From: Cristatella mucedo
Taxonomy: Eukaryota; Bryozoa; Phylactolaemata; Cristatellidae
Reading direction: 5' to 3'
Length of the DNA stretch: 64,000 nt
Assembly: GCA_009760855.2 (NCBI GenBank)
Contig: WPIO01000003.1
Location: 14,674,001 to 14,738,000, forward strand
A program made the translations under genes and the position numbers. Positions 11,557 to 22,228 of this stretch are shown one piece after another. The notes beneath the pieces are model-generated. The model saw only the letters and a program-made list of their open reading frames with translations, did not search any database and had not been told where the DNA came from. The first letter of the stretch is position 1. Each line of letters starts with the position of its first letter.

Positions 11557-11925
11557 TGCAGGCTGAATCCGCTTTACAGCCAGTGTGCCCATACTACGCA
11601 TGCTGACTCAAAACACCGGGTCTAGTTTTACAGCCGCAGACCACTAGTGATTGGCCGGATGTCACGTGCACCTGAGCCAATTGAACTCAGCTAAGGCCAC
11701 TTCAGCAATGGCTTATCGCAGCACATCCGTGAAGAGAAGCCAACGACACTGAGAATATTATGCAGAGTGACTTGCTCAGCCAACGGTCTTAGTACGAGAC
11801 TACTGTGTATTGGACACGTTTGTCGCTTATTCCGTTGTCCGTATTTGCTATGGTCCTTGCTCTGGTTTGCAGATGCTCTATTGAACATCATAATTTTCTC
11901 AATCATCGACTAGTAAATGTTTCAC
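11557..11925 (+). mobile_element. Dispersed ~370-390 bp element (copy 1)
   Basis: Starts tgcaggctgaatccgctttacagccag and aligns along its whole length with 22832-23219: gcagaccactagtgattgg, aaggccac.tcagc, gagagaagccaa, cgtatttgctatgg. No open frame. TG start and A-rich end leave open a solo LTR or a non-autonomous element. Confidence 0.7.
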
Positions 11926-13284
11926 AAAAAACAACGTTAGTGACGAGTTCGTGCAGAAGAGGCCCTCTTGAAGAATAGAGGGAGCAGGAGCAGGGTGACG
12001 TGGATTTGCAGCGATATTGCCATCTGGGGGAAAGTGAGGGAATGCAATTGTTCATGCAATCTGTTACATTTTTTTCTGTGACTGATTTATGGCATTTTCT
12101 CGGCGCCAGCTGCCGCACACCAACGTGCGGTGGCTCTCGGAGCCTTTGTGCGTTGCCGGAACGGGCCCCTGCATCGTGCGTTGGCTGTCAGAGCCTCCGG
12201 GCACTACCCGAACGGGCCAAACAGGATGCAGTCGGTACTGCCATTAATCAGCAGCAGTCGCGCTCCGACGGTACGAGTACCCTGATTACCATAGGCACGG
12301 TACATCAGGCCCCCTACGACACACAAACACGCCGGTGGGAGGGCGCTCTAGAGGTACTGCTAGGCGCTCTGGTCCGCTCATTAAAACTCACTACTTGTGA
12401 ATATGTATATCTCTTAGCGGCATATCGTCTTAAGAACGTAACAGTATTCGTAGTTTATGGGCCCATGGTGGTTAGTACCTTGTTATTAACCCTAAGGCCC
12501 GTGTAAGGACAAATAGTGTTATGGGCCTGTTAGTCGTGCTTTGGCCAGTGTATGGCCCGGTGGCGTTTTTAGCACTACTGCTGGTTGATAGGCCAGTGCC
12601 ATTTATGGCGGTGATGGTTTGATGAGGGGCGACTCACGGTCTGAAGAGGAGCGGTTGAGTTTTCGACGATGATGCTGGAGAGAGCCCTGCCGAGCCGTTG
12701 CATGCCGCCCCCCCCCCCCCCCGCTTCGAGCGTCCTTGAAATTATACGTTGTATTGAACCCGCCAAGGTGCTAGTGTGTCTTTGTGGGTGCACCGTTCTC
12801 AATTAACTTATTTTTCTCTATGCAGAATTGTTTTACACATGCTGCAACATCATCACATGGATCACAGATCAGCATGTGACTTGATCTGATCTTAACTAGT
12901 ATTAGTCTTTTGCTGCATTGGTTGCTGCTTGCTCAATCCTGTCCTCAGTGTGGGAGCTCTTGTCAAGATGGCTATGTTACGACTGGGCCTTTCGCGTGCA
13001 CTTGGTCACTATCTACCTATGCTTGAGGAGTGAAGGAACTTGATTTATTTGCTGCTGTTTGTGATCAAGGACAGCAGGCAGCAATGCAGCCTAGGGCAGC
13101 AGCCACTTCAGCTAGAACATGGCCTTTTACTGTCTGTGTTGATTGCCTAGCCCGACTCGGTTGTATTCGCAAGCCCTATTCGAATTATTCCATGCCGAGC
13201 CGGGAGTAGTTTTCGGATGAATCTGAGCAGCACTTGCGTCTGCTTACATCTTGGACCTCGTACGTGCTAGCGTCTGCACGCCTT
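11926..13284. other. Unassigned DNA with small repeats
   Basis: 12125-12230 has two imperfect ~54-bp copies (gtgcg.tggct.tc.gagcct...cgaacgggcc). A 15-base C run lies at 12708-12722. A 168-codon frame at 12000-12506 follows from the duplication and has no motif. Confidence 0.45.
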
Positions 13285-13422
13285 TATTGACCGAGGTCAA
13301 AGTGAATGCATTTGATGGCCGAGGTCGCTGGCTCGGGACCTGTGGCATATGGGATGCGCCTGAATAGAGATCAAGTTTTCTTAGAGCGTTATGCCAATAA
13401 ATATATTATTATTAACATAATC
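13285..13422 (+). mobile_element. SINE family 1 copy, 5' part decayed
   Basis: gatggccgaggtcgctggctcgggacc (B-box region), then gcgcctgaatagagatcaagttttcttagagcgttatg..aata and an (ATT)n end. Confidence 0.7.
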
Positions 13423-13650
13423 TTGTGCTCACCGAAGATGCGAGTTATATTCACGAATTAAGATTACTCCCACCTGTCTTTTCCGTCTTGTGTGGTTCTG
13501 GATGTCTTAGCATGCTCCCAAAGCGTTAAAATAGTCCATTTATTCTCTTGCTCCAACCTATCTATCAGAGCTACTCCCCGTGAGGCGAAGAATCGTAATT
13601 CTCACTGTTCTGACTCGAGTCGTTTACCCATACCTCGAACGGACCTCATT

Positions 13651-13797
13651 GCCGAGCTGGTTTGGCCCACTAGTTTAGGTGCTCGCCCCGACCAAGTGTT
13701 ACCCGATTTCATGGGCTCGAGTCCGGTGGCATATTTGAAGTATCTGAATAGAGATTAATTTCTCTAAAGGTGCTATATAAATAAATTATTATTATTA
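13651..13797 (+). mobile_element. SINE family 1, best copy: tRNA-like head plus LINE-type tail
   Basis: gccgagctggtttggcccac (A-box region), ggtgctcgccccgacc, B-box-like ggctcgagtcc, then tctgaatagagattaatttc..ggtgctatataaataaattatt. The ending copies the LINE 3' tail layout (stem-like 'gaatagagatt..ctctaaagg', then (ATT)n), consistent with mobilisation by the LINE enzyme. Confidence 0.85.
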
Positions 13798-13844
13798 TAC
13801 CCTCATTATCTCACCGCACCGGGTGTTGTGTGATGTTCGCTTTG

Positions 13845-14158
13845 TATATCAAACCATCGGAGACCGCGCCTTTAGTTCCTATGCGCCCAAAGCCTGGAAA
13901 TCCCTACAGTCGGAGATCACAACGTCCCCTGACATGACGACATTTAAAAAGAAGCTTAACACGCACTTGTTTAATGCATTATTCGGTGGGTCTTTGTGAT
14001 TCTTCGTCTCTCGTGTGCTTGTACCTGCTTATACTGTGCCTTTGTTTGCGGATAATAATGCCAATCATTTGGTAATGCTTTCTATAAAGCATCTGTAAAG
14101 TGCCTAGAGAGAGAATCAGTTCTCTGAGGGCACTATACAAACGTATTATTATAAATAC
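13845..14158 (+). mobile_element. 5'-truncated L2-like LINE copy
   Basis: Plus strand: GDRAFSSYAPKAWKSLQSE, then TTFKKKLNTHLF and a stop, followed by 3'UTR and the tail gtgcctagagagagaatcagttctctgagggc. Confidence 0.85.
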
Positions 14159-14695
14159 TATAACCTCATTACCTTGCCACGTGGGTTTTGCTGTGATATT
14201 CGCTTGGTTTGCTTCTTAGAGAGGCTTTTCCCGGGAGATGTAGTCACCCTATTTCTTGGCCCATCGGACCGTCATGTTTCGTTCTTTTTCCCTACTTCAT
14301 ACCCATCTGGCCTGTACTCGAGTGATCCAATGAAAGGAACCTGATAGCGGTTGGGTTGCCGTGCCAGCTGGCGAAGCTGAATCCGCCAACTTCATCCTGC
14401 CCGCTGGCAGCCTATTAAACTCCCACCGAGTTCTCAGCTATGCTGCCCATGGCAGCTGATATTTCAATTGATTCGTCGGGCGGATAGTAGATTGTCCCAG
14501 CAGGGGAGCGCCTGCATGCTTGCGCTTTCGCGTGTGCATGAAAGAGTAGCCGTCGACCGTAGGACCTGCACTTCTACCTTGTAAGCACGTGTATCTCCAG
14601 CACTGCAGAACTATATCCCACAATTCTTGTGAAGCTACATCTACTGGCCTGCTGTCGACTATGGCATACCCTTTCCTGCCGTCCTGAGGTGCTAC
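14155..14695. other. Unassigned DNA
   Basis: No recognised coding or repeat signal; the 90-codon minus frame at 14438-14710 has no motif. Confidence 0.4.
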
Positions 14696-14854
14696 TTCCA
14701 TGTTACTCACTACCTCGACTGTTCTTCCAACTCTGCTATGTTCCTCGCTTTCTCTTTTTTGCGTGAGATGAAGTACGCTGGCTACCGAATGCCTACCGAA
14801 CTCTCCTGCTTAACACCCACATAGCCTTTGTGGAGTTACAGAAGGAGATACATT
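14696..14854 (+). mobile_element. 3' end fragment of LINE family B
   Basis: ctcactacctcgactg, ctttctcttttttgcgtgag, ctggctaccgaatg..taccga and tgtggagttac..ggagatacatt match the 3'UTR of the near-complete family B element (25584-29062), ending at the same point. Confidence 0.85.
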
Positions 14855-15796
14855 TCATTTGTAATATCCCAGCCGACGAGCAAGAGTTATGCCTGCGCAG
14901 CCGTGAGCCTTGAGCTTACTTTTTATTTATGAAAAGATACCTGACGCTGCTGTATGTTTCATGACACTGTCCAAGTCCACGTTACTTGTTAATTCATCAT
15001 TACTGTTTCTATGCCAGTGAGTCTAGAGGCGGAGTGGTTTCTGCACAAGCCAAATTGATAAGGCAGACGAGAATAAGAAGAAAAGATAGTTTACTTTTTG
15101 CATGCACTGACACCACATTTGTCTCCCGAAGGTCTCTTTTCGCGTTTCCTCCGTGCAGTAAATACCAAACATTGGTAACCAGAGTGTTTGAGCGGCCTTA
15201 TTTAAGAGGCTTTTTCGGAATGCGAAATGTGACTACGCTGGTGCGACGTCCTCGATTTCATTTTCCGCATGAGAGGATCGACACGCGAGGCCTGGTGGTT
15301 CTGGCCGTTGGGACATAAATGTGTGCTTGCCTTTGGCGTCCTTGCGTCGAACTTGGTTACAAGTCATGTAAAGCTCGCCGCTACGCGTAAGCCAAATTTG
15401 TATTTCGTACTCCCCGCCGCACGGCCATCTGTCAAACCGGCTTACCCACTTCACACAGAGCTGCAATTGCATGCAACTTGTGTGTGTACATATCAGAGAG
15501 ACCCGGACACTGCTTGCTTGTCTAGAATGTCGCTGTAACCTCGCGGGGATTGCTCGTCGCCCGGTTCTCTACCGGCGGACTGTGCGATGCAGAGCTGCAG
15601 TGCGGCTAAAACACAAGCGGCCATAACTGGGCGCCGAAAGCGACAGTTAATATAGGGCCTGATGGTAGGGGTTACGCGCCGGCGCAAGCACTTTCCGCAG
15701 CGCGAACCAGACCGACGGAGTTAACTGTGGGAACTCCCGAAGCCCGCGTATATTAAACTACCTTGTGCGCGCGTCGCTAGCGATGGTCCCAAAATA
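14855..15796. other. Unassigned DNA
   Basis: Open frames of 79-110 codons on both strands lack motifs and overlap each other. GC rises after about 15200. Confidence 0.4.
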
Positions 15797-15966
15797 CTAG
15801 CTGATTTAACAGCCTCTTTTTACATAGAGAGAGACTAGCCTTGACGGCTATCACCACCGCTTGCAGTGGCGATAAAGGATCGCCCACCACAAGATTCGAA
15901 CCCACGACCTCGGGGCCGAGGTCATGAAAAGCAACCGCCTTACCTAGTGAGCCATTACGGCTCACC
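15797..15966 (-). mobile_element. SINE family 2 copy
   Basis: Minus strand: gtgagccgtaatggctcactaggtaaggc head, gaggtcgtgggttcgaatctt (B box GGTTCGAATCT), gcaagcggtggtgatagccgtcaagg body, end gttaaatcagcta. The head makes a perfect 7-bp inverted repeat at 15947-15965. Confidence 0.88.
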
Positions 15967-16740
15967 CCGAAGGCGGACCGATACTGCACCGCAAGATGCG
16001 AGCAGCTAGCTGAGTAGCCTGCAGAACCTAACTGAACAGTCTAAGTTGCTGTTCGTCGCTGTAGGTTCGACTCTCGTGCTCTCGAAGCGTAGTCTCTCAT
16101 CGACTATGAAAGCTGCAGCCCCGAGCTCTGTCAGTCATCCCGTTATTTTATCTCTCCTCTAAACACCTGACCTCGGGCGTAGCTGCTATTTTTACTTAAG
16201 CACACTAGTCAGTGCACATCCTGACCTCATCGCCTGCACAGAGCTCCATTCTAACCTGAGCTAGGTGGATCAGAAGCCGGGTCTGTACTAGGTGCCCTAG
16301 TCGAACCTACTAAGGCAAGGGCTCGTATCGTGGCTAGCCTGAGAGCTGCCCCAGTGCATTGCTAACTGCTCGGGAGACCTTGTAAATTGTTCAAGGCCTC
16401 CTGCCTCTAGCCCTCGGTGTTACTTGCTGCTAGGATAAATAAACAATAGGTTGAGATCGAGCTCAAAGCTAGTGAATTCATGTACAAAGAATCAGTTTTA
16501 CAGGAGTTGTTTGAAAACTTACAAATACATGAGATAGCCCAAATATAAACGTATTCTTTACCTGCCTTTAGCCCACTGCAAGAATAATTTGACTGAGCCC
16601 TTTGACAATCCACTTTAATTAGCTATAAACATAAATATAGGGCTGGTCAGCCAACAGACCCCAACCCACCTAGTACCGCCTGCCACAGCCCTTCAGCCTT
16701 CCTGCGATTGTCTGCCCCTGGCAACGTCAATGTTAAAGTT
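15967..16740. other. Unassigned DNA
   Basis: No feature recognised. Confidence 0.4.
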
Positions 16741-16880
16741 TAGCTGACTCAATTGCCTCGTTTATATAGCGGCGCAAGAGCCTTAATGGCTATCATTGCA
16801 GCGTGCAGTCGGCAATAAAGGCTCGCCCACTACAGAACTCGAACTCACGACCTCGATTGTGAAGAGCACCTTCACTCTGG
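16741..16880 (-). mobile_element. SINE family 2 copy, decayed
   Basis: Inverted family 2 body: tagctgactcaattgcctcg, aagagccttaatggctatc, B-box region cgaactcacgacctcg. Confidence 0.78.
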
Positions 16881-17539
16881 GCTCAGACCGGGGAGGGGGC
16901 AATGTCTGGACCCTCCTTCTCTTAGTTCATGCTAAGCCGGTGCCTATGCCGATTGTGTTTCTCAGCCTAGGCAGTTTGACGTGAATTTCAACGAAGCCAA
17001 CTCACCTTTCCTGTTCCCTACCTTCTAGTCACTAATATTCCAAGCAGCACGCTAACACACAGGTGGAAACTTTCCATTGAGTTGTGTCTAGTGACTAAGC
17101 CGAGGAGGCTAGATGTTGAACTCGCCAGAGCAGCCAATCACAAGAAGGCGGTATGGATGTTTGGGGTGGACAGACCCATATCTCCTCAATTCGGTCCGGT
17201 GGGGTGGGACCAAAGACCAGTGGCCATGTTTCTCTAAGCCTCTGGTAAATCATTTAAGAACGGGCTGTTGGTCACGCGACCTTAAACTGCGGCCTGGCGA
17301 AGCCGCTCGCGACCGTACGGATACGGCGGTGTGCTGGATCAGCTCGAATAAGACTGCCGAAACATTATTCGTGGTTCAAGAACTTTAACAGCTATTAACA
17401 AGCTATTTCATAGTACATGGTTAGGTGGCGTAAAAGCCAAAGTCGTGAATAAGTCTGCTAGCTGAGCTCTAGTTTTGCGCCAGGTTAGAGTTCCACCCGA
17501 GGCTGTTTGCGAGTCGGCAGTTGAGAGGGGCCCTGGTAG
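16881..17539. other. Unassigned DNA
   Basis: A 91-codon frame (17113-17388) has no recognisable motif. Confidence 0.4.
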
Positions 17540-17800
17540 CCGTCCGATAGTTGTTTATTTCATGGCTGACGCTGGCCGCCTGCACTCCTCTGTCACTGTT
17601 GAATAGACGTTTTTTCGACGCTATGGATATGGACTTTGGATATCAAGGTACGCATTCCGCAATTCGCAACTGTTGGCAGTTTCCGCAACCTGCTTGCGTC
17701 GGTCCTGCACCTGCGTATTATTAGCAGCTGCTCAGAGGTTCAGGGCCTCGCCTGTATTTAACACACTTCGGTGAGGACGAGCGCTGTTATGAGCGTTGTG
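17540..17800 (+). repeat. Dispersed repeat, pair with 18690-19060
   Basis: ctgcactcctctgtcactgttgaatagac..cgctatggatatggactttggatatcaaggtacg matches ctgcatccctctatgctgccgaatagacc..gctatggattttttatattaaggtacg at 18722-18790. Weaker matches follow in the same order. Confidence 0.55.
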
Positions 17801-18178
17801 CTTGCCGTATAATTCTGTCTGGACGTGGAAGTAGCTAAAGAAACCCTGTTTGAACCCACATTCTCACGTTTCTCCGCACTGTCTGGTTTCCATGTTTCCT
17901 TTGCTGTCTCATAAGCTGAATCCAGTCAACTTCGCTTTTACGCTCAGGCCGGCAAATGGGCATTTTTATATGTGCAGTATTCCCATATGCGGAGGATTCC
18001 CATATGCAAAAAAATCTGGGACGCAGAACTGCTATTCTTATGTGCGGAGTATTCCAATATCCGATATTCTTATAAGCGAAGTCAACTCTATTTTCATTTG
18101 GTGCGGGAAAGAAATTCCCACGTGCGTGCAAACACTTGCACATACATTGTATGTTCTTCTACGTCCGAACAACTAAGA

Positions 18179-18198
18179 ACACACACACACACACACAC
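18179..18198. repeat. (AC)n microsatellite
   Basis: Ten AC units. Confidence 0.95.
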
Positions 18199-18337
18199 TC
18201 ATCTGTTTGAGTAGGATTACCGATTAGTTCCTATAGAAACGTTCGTCGTCCGTCGGCTAAGACTAGCGCCCCTACAACGCTGTGTTTCGGCCTAGTTCTG
18301 ACCGGACGAGGAAGCTGCACATCACTTTTGTAGCATC

Positions 18338-18506
18338 ACCAACTCTGCTATGCTTCCCACTTTCTCTTTGTTGCGTGAGACGAAGTCTGTTGGCTACTGA
18401 ATGCGTACCGAAAGCCGCTTAGGCTGTGAGTGCGCTATACAAAACTCTCCTACGTAACACCCACATGATCTTTATGACTTTGTGGAGTTACTGACGGAGA
18501 TACATT
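18338..18506 (+). mobile_element. 3' end fragment of LINE family B
   Basis: ccaactctgctatgcttccc, cgtgagacgaagtctgttgg, gaaagccgcttaggctgtg and tggagttactgacggagatacatt match the 3'UTR of the full family B copy nearly base for base. Confidence 0.92.
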
Positions 18507-18689
18507 ACATCACATCTGAGAGATTTTGACTGATGCGATATTGTTAACAGTTACAGAATAATTGCTTTTAAGTAGCTATGCCATCATCTACGTCTAGGCG
18601 TCGTAAAAAGCCTACGGTGAAATATTCTGGAAGCTGTGCTTTAAACTTCGAGTCAGGAAGCTGAGTTGTGATTTTTGGCTTCGTACTAG

Positions 18690-19060
18690 AATTGTTGCTT
18701 GCTAGGGCTGGTGATGGATACCTGCATCCCTCTATGCTGCCGAATAGACCGCTCTGCGCTATTGCTATGGATTTTTTATATTAAGGTACGGGCGCTCTTC
18801 ATCGATGCCTTTTTCTGCCACTGTCGGTATGCGTGAGGGTATTTTTACCGCAAGCCGCGAGGGTATTTTCGAGGGTATTTTCACCGCACCTATAAGCCGC
18901 AAGCCGCGAGGGTATTTTCGAGGGTATTTTCGCCGCACCTATAACCATATATAACCCGCAAGCCGAGCTTTAAGACTTGGGGCTTCACTGGTATTTGTCG
19001 TGCATCGACAAGGACTAGCACCGTTACGAATGCTGCGTTTGCGGAATAGGGACTTCACAG
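18690..19060 (+). repeat. Dispersed repeat (second copy) with internal 48-bp duplication
   Basis: Partner of 17540-17800. It contains two copies of a ~48-bp unit (gcaagccgcgagggtattttcgaggg...) at 18851-18897 and 18899-18946, and each unit itself holds gagggtattttc twice. Confidence 0.6.
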
Positions 19061-19130
19061 AGAAGCCGCTACGGTGGTTCTTTATCATTATTTGCCATTT
19101 GATTATTATGAATGATGCATACCGTTCACT

Positions 19131-19289
19131 GGGCCGAGACGCCTAAGTAGTTAAGGCACTCATTCTTCCCGACTGTGGCCGTGGGTTCGATTCCTGCCAT
19201 TTGGTGACTCTGTAGTGCCAATTGCAAACGGTGGTGATAGCCTACAAGACTCTTCTGCCGTTATACAAATGAAGCTGCTAAATTGGCTA
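19131..19289 (+). mobile_element. SINE family 2 copy
   Basis: gggccgagacgcctaagtagttaaggc head, ggccgtgggttcgattcctg (B box GGTTCGATTCC), ggtggtgatagcctacaagactcttctgccgttatacaaatgaagctgc body and end. Confidence 0.88.
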
Positions 19290-19383
19290 AGATTATTTTA
19301 AGCAAAAAAGCCGAGGCGCCATTATGAAGCTGTGCATTCTGGGGTGATTTTATGCGTAAATTCCATTCATTGCTAGCCGGCCG

Positions 19384-19498
19384 ATAAGTAAATGGGTTGA
19401 TGAGTAATGAGTAACTGGGTTGATGAGTAAGTGGGTTGATGAGTAAGTGGTTTTTTGAGTAAGCGAGCTGCTGAGTAAGTGGGTTGTTGAGTAGGTGG
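19384..19498. repeat. Minisatellite, ~16-bp unit
   Basis: About seven units of the type tgagtaagtgggttga, some with changed lengths. Confidence 0.92.
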
Positions 19499-20179
19499 AT
19501 TGAGTGCTCCAGAGTAGGGTATCTTGTTTGACAACCTCTTGAAGTTGAAACTATTATTCGTAAGACGGCCTCTAGTGTCAGTAATCCTTTGTGGTTCACT
19601 TGCAGAATTAAAGTGACTTGAAACAATGTATGACTAAGATTCTTACTGACTTCTTGGTTTTCTTGGGTCTATACTCTGTACTAGCAGAGGAGCCGTTAGT
19701 TACAATACACTAGCTCAATACTGGCCATGGCAGCCGAGAATAGCCATTAAGACTTTGTATTCGTTCTAACTACGCATGATCGGTCTTTATCAAAGAAATG
19801 CAGTCCGTTTTTGTCTAGAGGAGCGTCGGTAGCTCCGAGTTGGTCAGTAGATACAGCGTAAAAAACCTTTTCCTCTAACCCAGAGGCCCAGCATTTATTG
19901 ACTCAATGTTCAGGCTGAACTGCAGTAACAATAGCTATTTGTGCCTTTCTAGTGCACTCTAGGGACAATTAATTATTATTAACCAATAAAAACTTTAAAG
20001 TAATACTATTGTCGAGACTCCTTTTCGTTAAAAGCCTAAAATTTGTCCTTAAAGCCTCGACTTTAGATTTCCACTATGTGCTGGAGTCGAATCCTGGTGT
20101 ACTGTGTCAAATTAATGAGCAAATGTTTCGTGTGCCAATCTGCACTCATTACGTGTGCTGCGTTCGGCAACAGCAGTTT
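19499..20179. other. Unassigned DNA
   Basis: No feature recognised. Confidence 0.4.
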
Positions 20180-20400
20180 CCTCTGCCATTTATATGTGGG
20201 TTGAGTCAAGTAGATGAAACCCTCACAAGTGGTCTACTGTAGTGTCTTTGGCAGCCCGTGATCGCTGAATATGTAAGTGTGGCCTTCAAACTAGGAGGCG
20301 AGCAAAGAAGTATCTTCAAAATGCAGTCCAAGCTGAGTTCATCGGTAGTTGGCATAGAGCTCCTTCAAAACTAGGTGCTTGTCATAAATAATAACTATAC
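20180..20400 (+). repeat. Dispersed repeat, shared with 5.59-5.79 kb
   Basis: Second copy of the unknown repeat described at 5590; includes aagtggtctact, gctgaatatgtaagtg and ggaggcgagcaaag. Confidence 0.55.
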
Positions 20401-20649
20401 TGGCATGCAAATAAAAACTGTTTGCCACTTGTTTTCAATCCAATAGGGGATTTGAGTAAACGTGGGATGCTCTTTCATAATCTGTAACTCGTTTTAACCC
20501 GCCACGTCACGGAATTTTAAAAATGAGCATCTTATACTACTTTCAGTTGCAGTACTTTTTTAATTGCAGTAAAGTTTTTACAGGGTTTAATAAGCTTAAT
20601 AACAATGTTTAATAAAAAAAAACCTATAATTCAGATTATGTACAATTTG

Positions 20650-22210
20650 AACCTAAGTCGAAGTTGCCACATCGCACCACTTTACGCTGACCTACCCTGG
20701 CTCCTAGTCAAGCAACGTACCGAATTCAAGGTTTTGTCACTTTCATTCTTTGGCTCCAGCTTACCTATGTACCTAGGCTAGGTTCAGTTGGCTGGGACTA
20801 GATGGCTGTAATGCGGTACGGGTCACCGGCCAGGCCGGGGTCGGACATGGGTAGGGCCAAATGTGCCGTGGCGAGAGGTCACCGGGGCTCTTGGGTAGGA
20901 GAAGTTGTCCGAGTTAGTCGAAGTGTTGGAGGCTCCCGGTCTCGCCGAGGTATGCACCTGGACGGGTGCCGGCGTGCTCCAGCGATGCGGCCACGCACAC
21001 AAGGCACCGAGTGCCCAAGGCCCGAGCGGAGCTGGATAGCGTTCCCCACATAGCGTGTTCGTGGCCCTCCCCCCCCCCCCCGCGTGAGTTGGCGTCTTTC
21101 GGTGGAAGTTCTCGACTGTGGTAGACGTCGACTCAGACTAGCCAAGTTACTTATCTAGCCGGATCTTTTACGGCGTACGCTCGTACTGTTGGAACGGAGT
21201 CGGTACAACGGCGGGACTGCGGAAGCCGACCGACCAACTAACACGTTTGTTCACGCTTGCTACGTCTTCTTGCTCCCGTATAGTGTACTTTCTATAGGAA
21301 CCTCCCTGTATACTTGTTTAGTTCCCCCGTTTTTCTTGGCGCATGCGATATTATAAAGAGGTCTAACCTGACGGCAGCTAGTCTTACACTAGCTCAACGG
21401 CATGGCGAGCGGCAGCCTGGCCGGAGTACGGCTGGGCTATGCGGTAATTAGCCTCTGACCCCTTGAACTCAGCTACACCTATACGAACTACTCCCCCACC
21501 AGGGTAAGCTTCGTACTGTGGGCGTAGCATCGCCACCGTGTTGTCCCGCCCTAGCCTGACAGGGCAGTAGTGCATAACGTCTCTGCGGCCGGGAGCCTAC
21601 CGCTGATTGGGTGGAGGTTTGACTGAATGGCCACCCAGTAATGCAATCTTTTCCCGCCAACTCTCCTGATCAGCTCCCGGAGTCGCGAGTGGACGTGTCG
21701 TCCGTCTCCGGCTCGCGGACGTGTACTGCCCATGAATTTGATCGATTACATCTTGTAGAGAGGTCAGTGACTCCTTTTGCTATCGGTGCTTGCTGCACCT
21801 CGTACGAGCTCGTCAACCTTCCGGGCGTTAAGCGGGAGACGACCCCTACAGTACCACTCGCTTTTTGGAATCTAATGGCTTACCTATACCTCGTACAAAT
21901 CTCAAAGCCCTTAGAGACAGTGCCTTCAGTGTGTATGCTCCCAAAGCCTGGAACTCACCCCTGACTTGCGTCACGACATCTCCTGAATGGTCCACATTTA
22001 AAAAGAAACTCAAAACGTATGCGTGCTGACAGTGTGCATGCAGCCACTAACTATATTTGCATGACCCTGTGCATGTCACCACTAACCATGTTATGCTTGT
22101 TGTCTTTGAGCATGCTACCACTAACTATTCTATCGTGCTTTCTTTGCAGCAAATGTAAATGAGATGCAGCTCTCTGAGGACGATATATCAAGTGTATTAT
22201 TATTCTTATT
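20650..22210 (+). mobile_element. 5'-truncated L2-like LINE copy split by a 1.08-kb insertion
   Basis: 20650-20773 encodes the CHIAPLYADLPW..LVKQRTEFKVLSLS part; 21851-22210 continues with the FWNLMAYLYLVQISK-frame equivalent, PKAWNS region, TFKKKLKT, 3'UTR and a decayed tail ending (ATT)n. The two halves join in the order seen in intact copies with a ~30-bp loss at the junction. Confidence 0.82.
20774..21850. mobile_element. GC-rich 1.08-kb insertion of unknown class
   Basis: It interrupts a LINE remnant and is flanked on both sides by GTACC (20769-20773 and 21851-21855). It is GC-rich relative to its surroundings, has a 13-C run (21069-21081), a TATAAA at about 21355 and no long open frame. 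Ends near TGTA..TACA (20768-20771, 21847-21850) also suggest a solo LTR. No second copy in the window. Confidence 0.55.
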
Positions 22211-22228
22211 AAATCTTCCTTCATTTAT

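Noticed and set aside
12000-12506. 168-codon plus-strand frame
   Set aside because: Its internal similarity comes from a ~54-bp DNA duplication; no family motif.
20802-21145. Arg-rich frames on both strands
   Set aside because: Overlapping frames in GC-rich inserted DNA, no motif.
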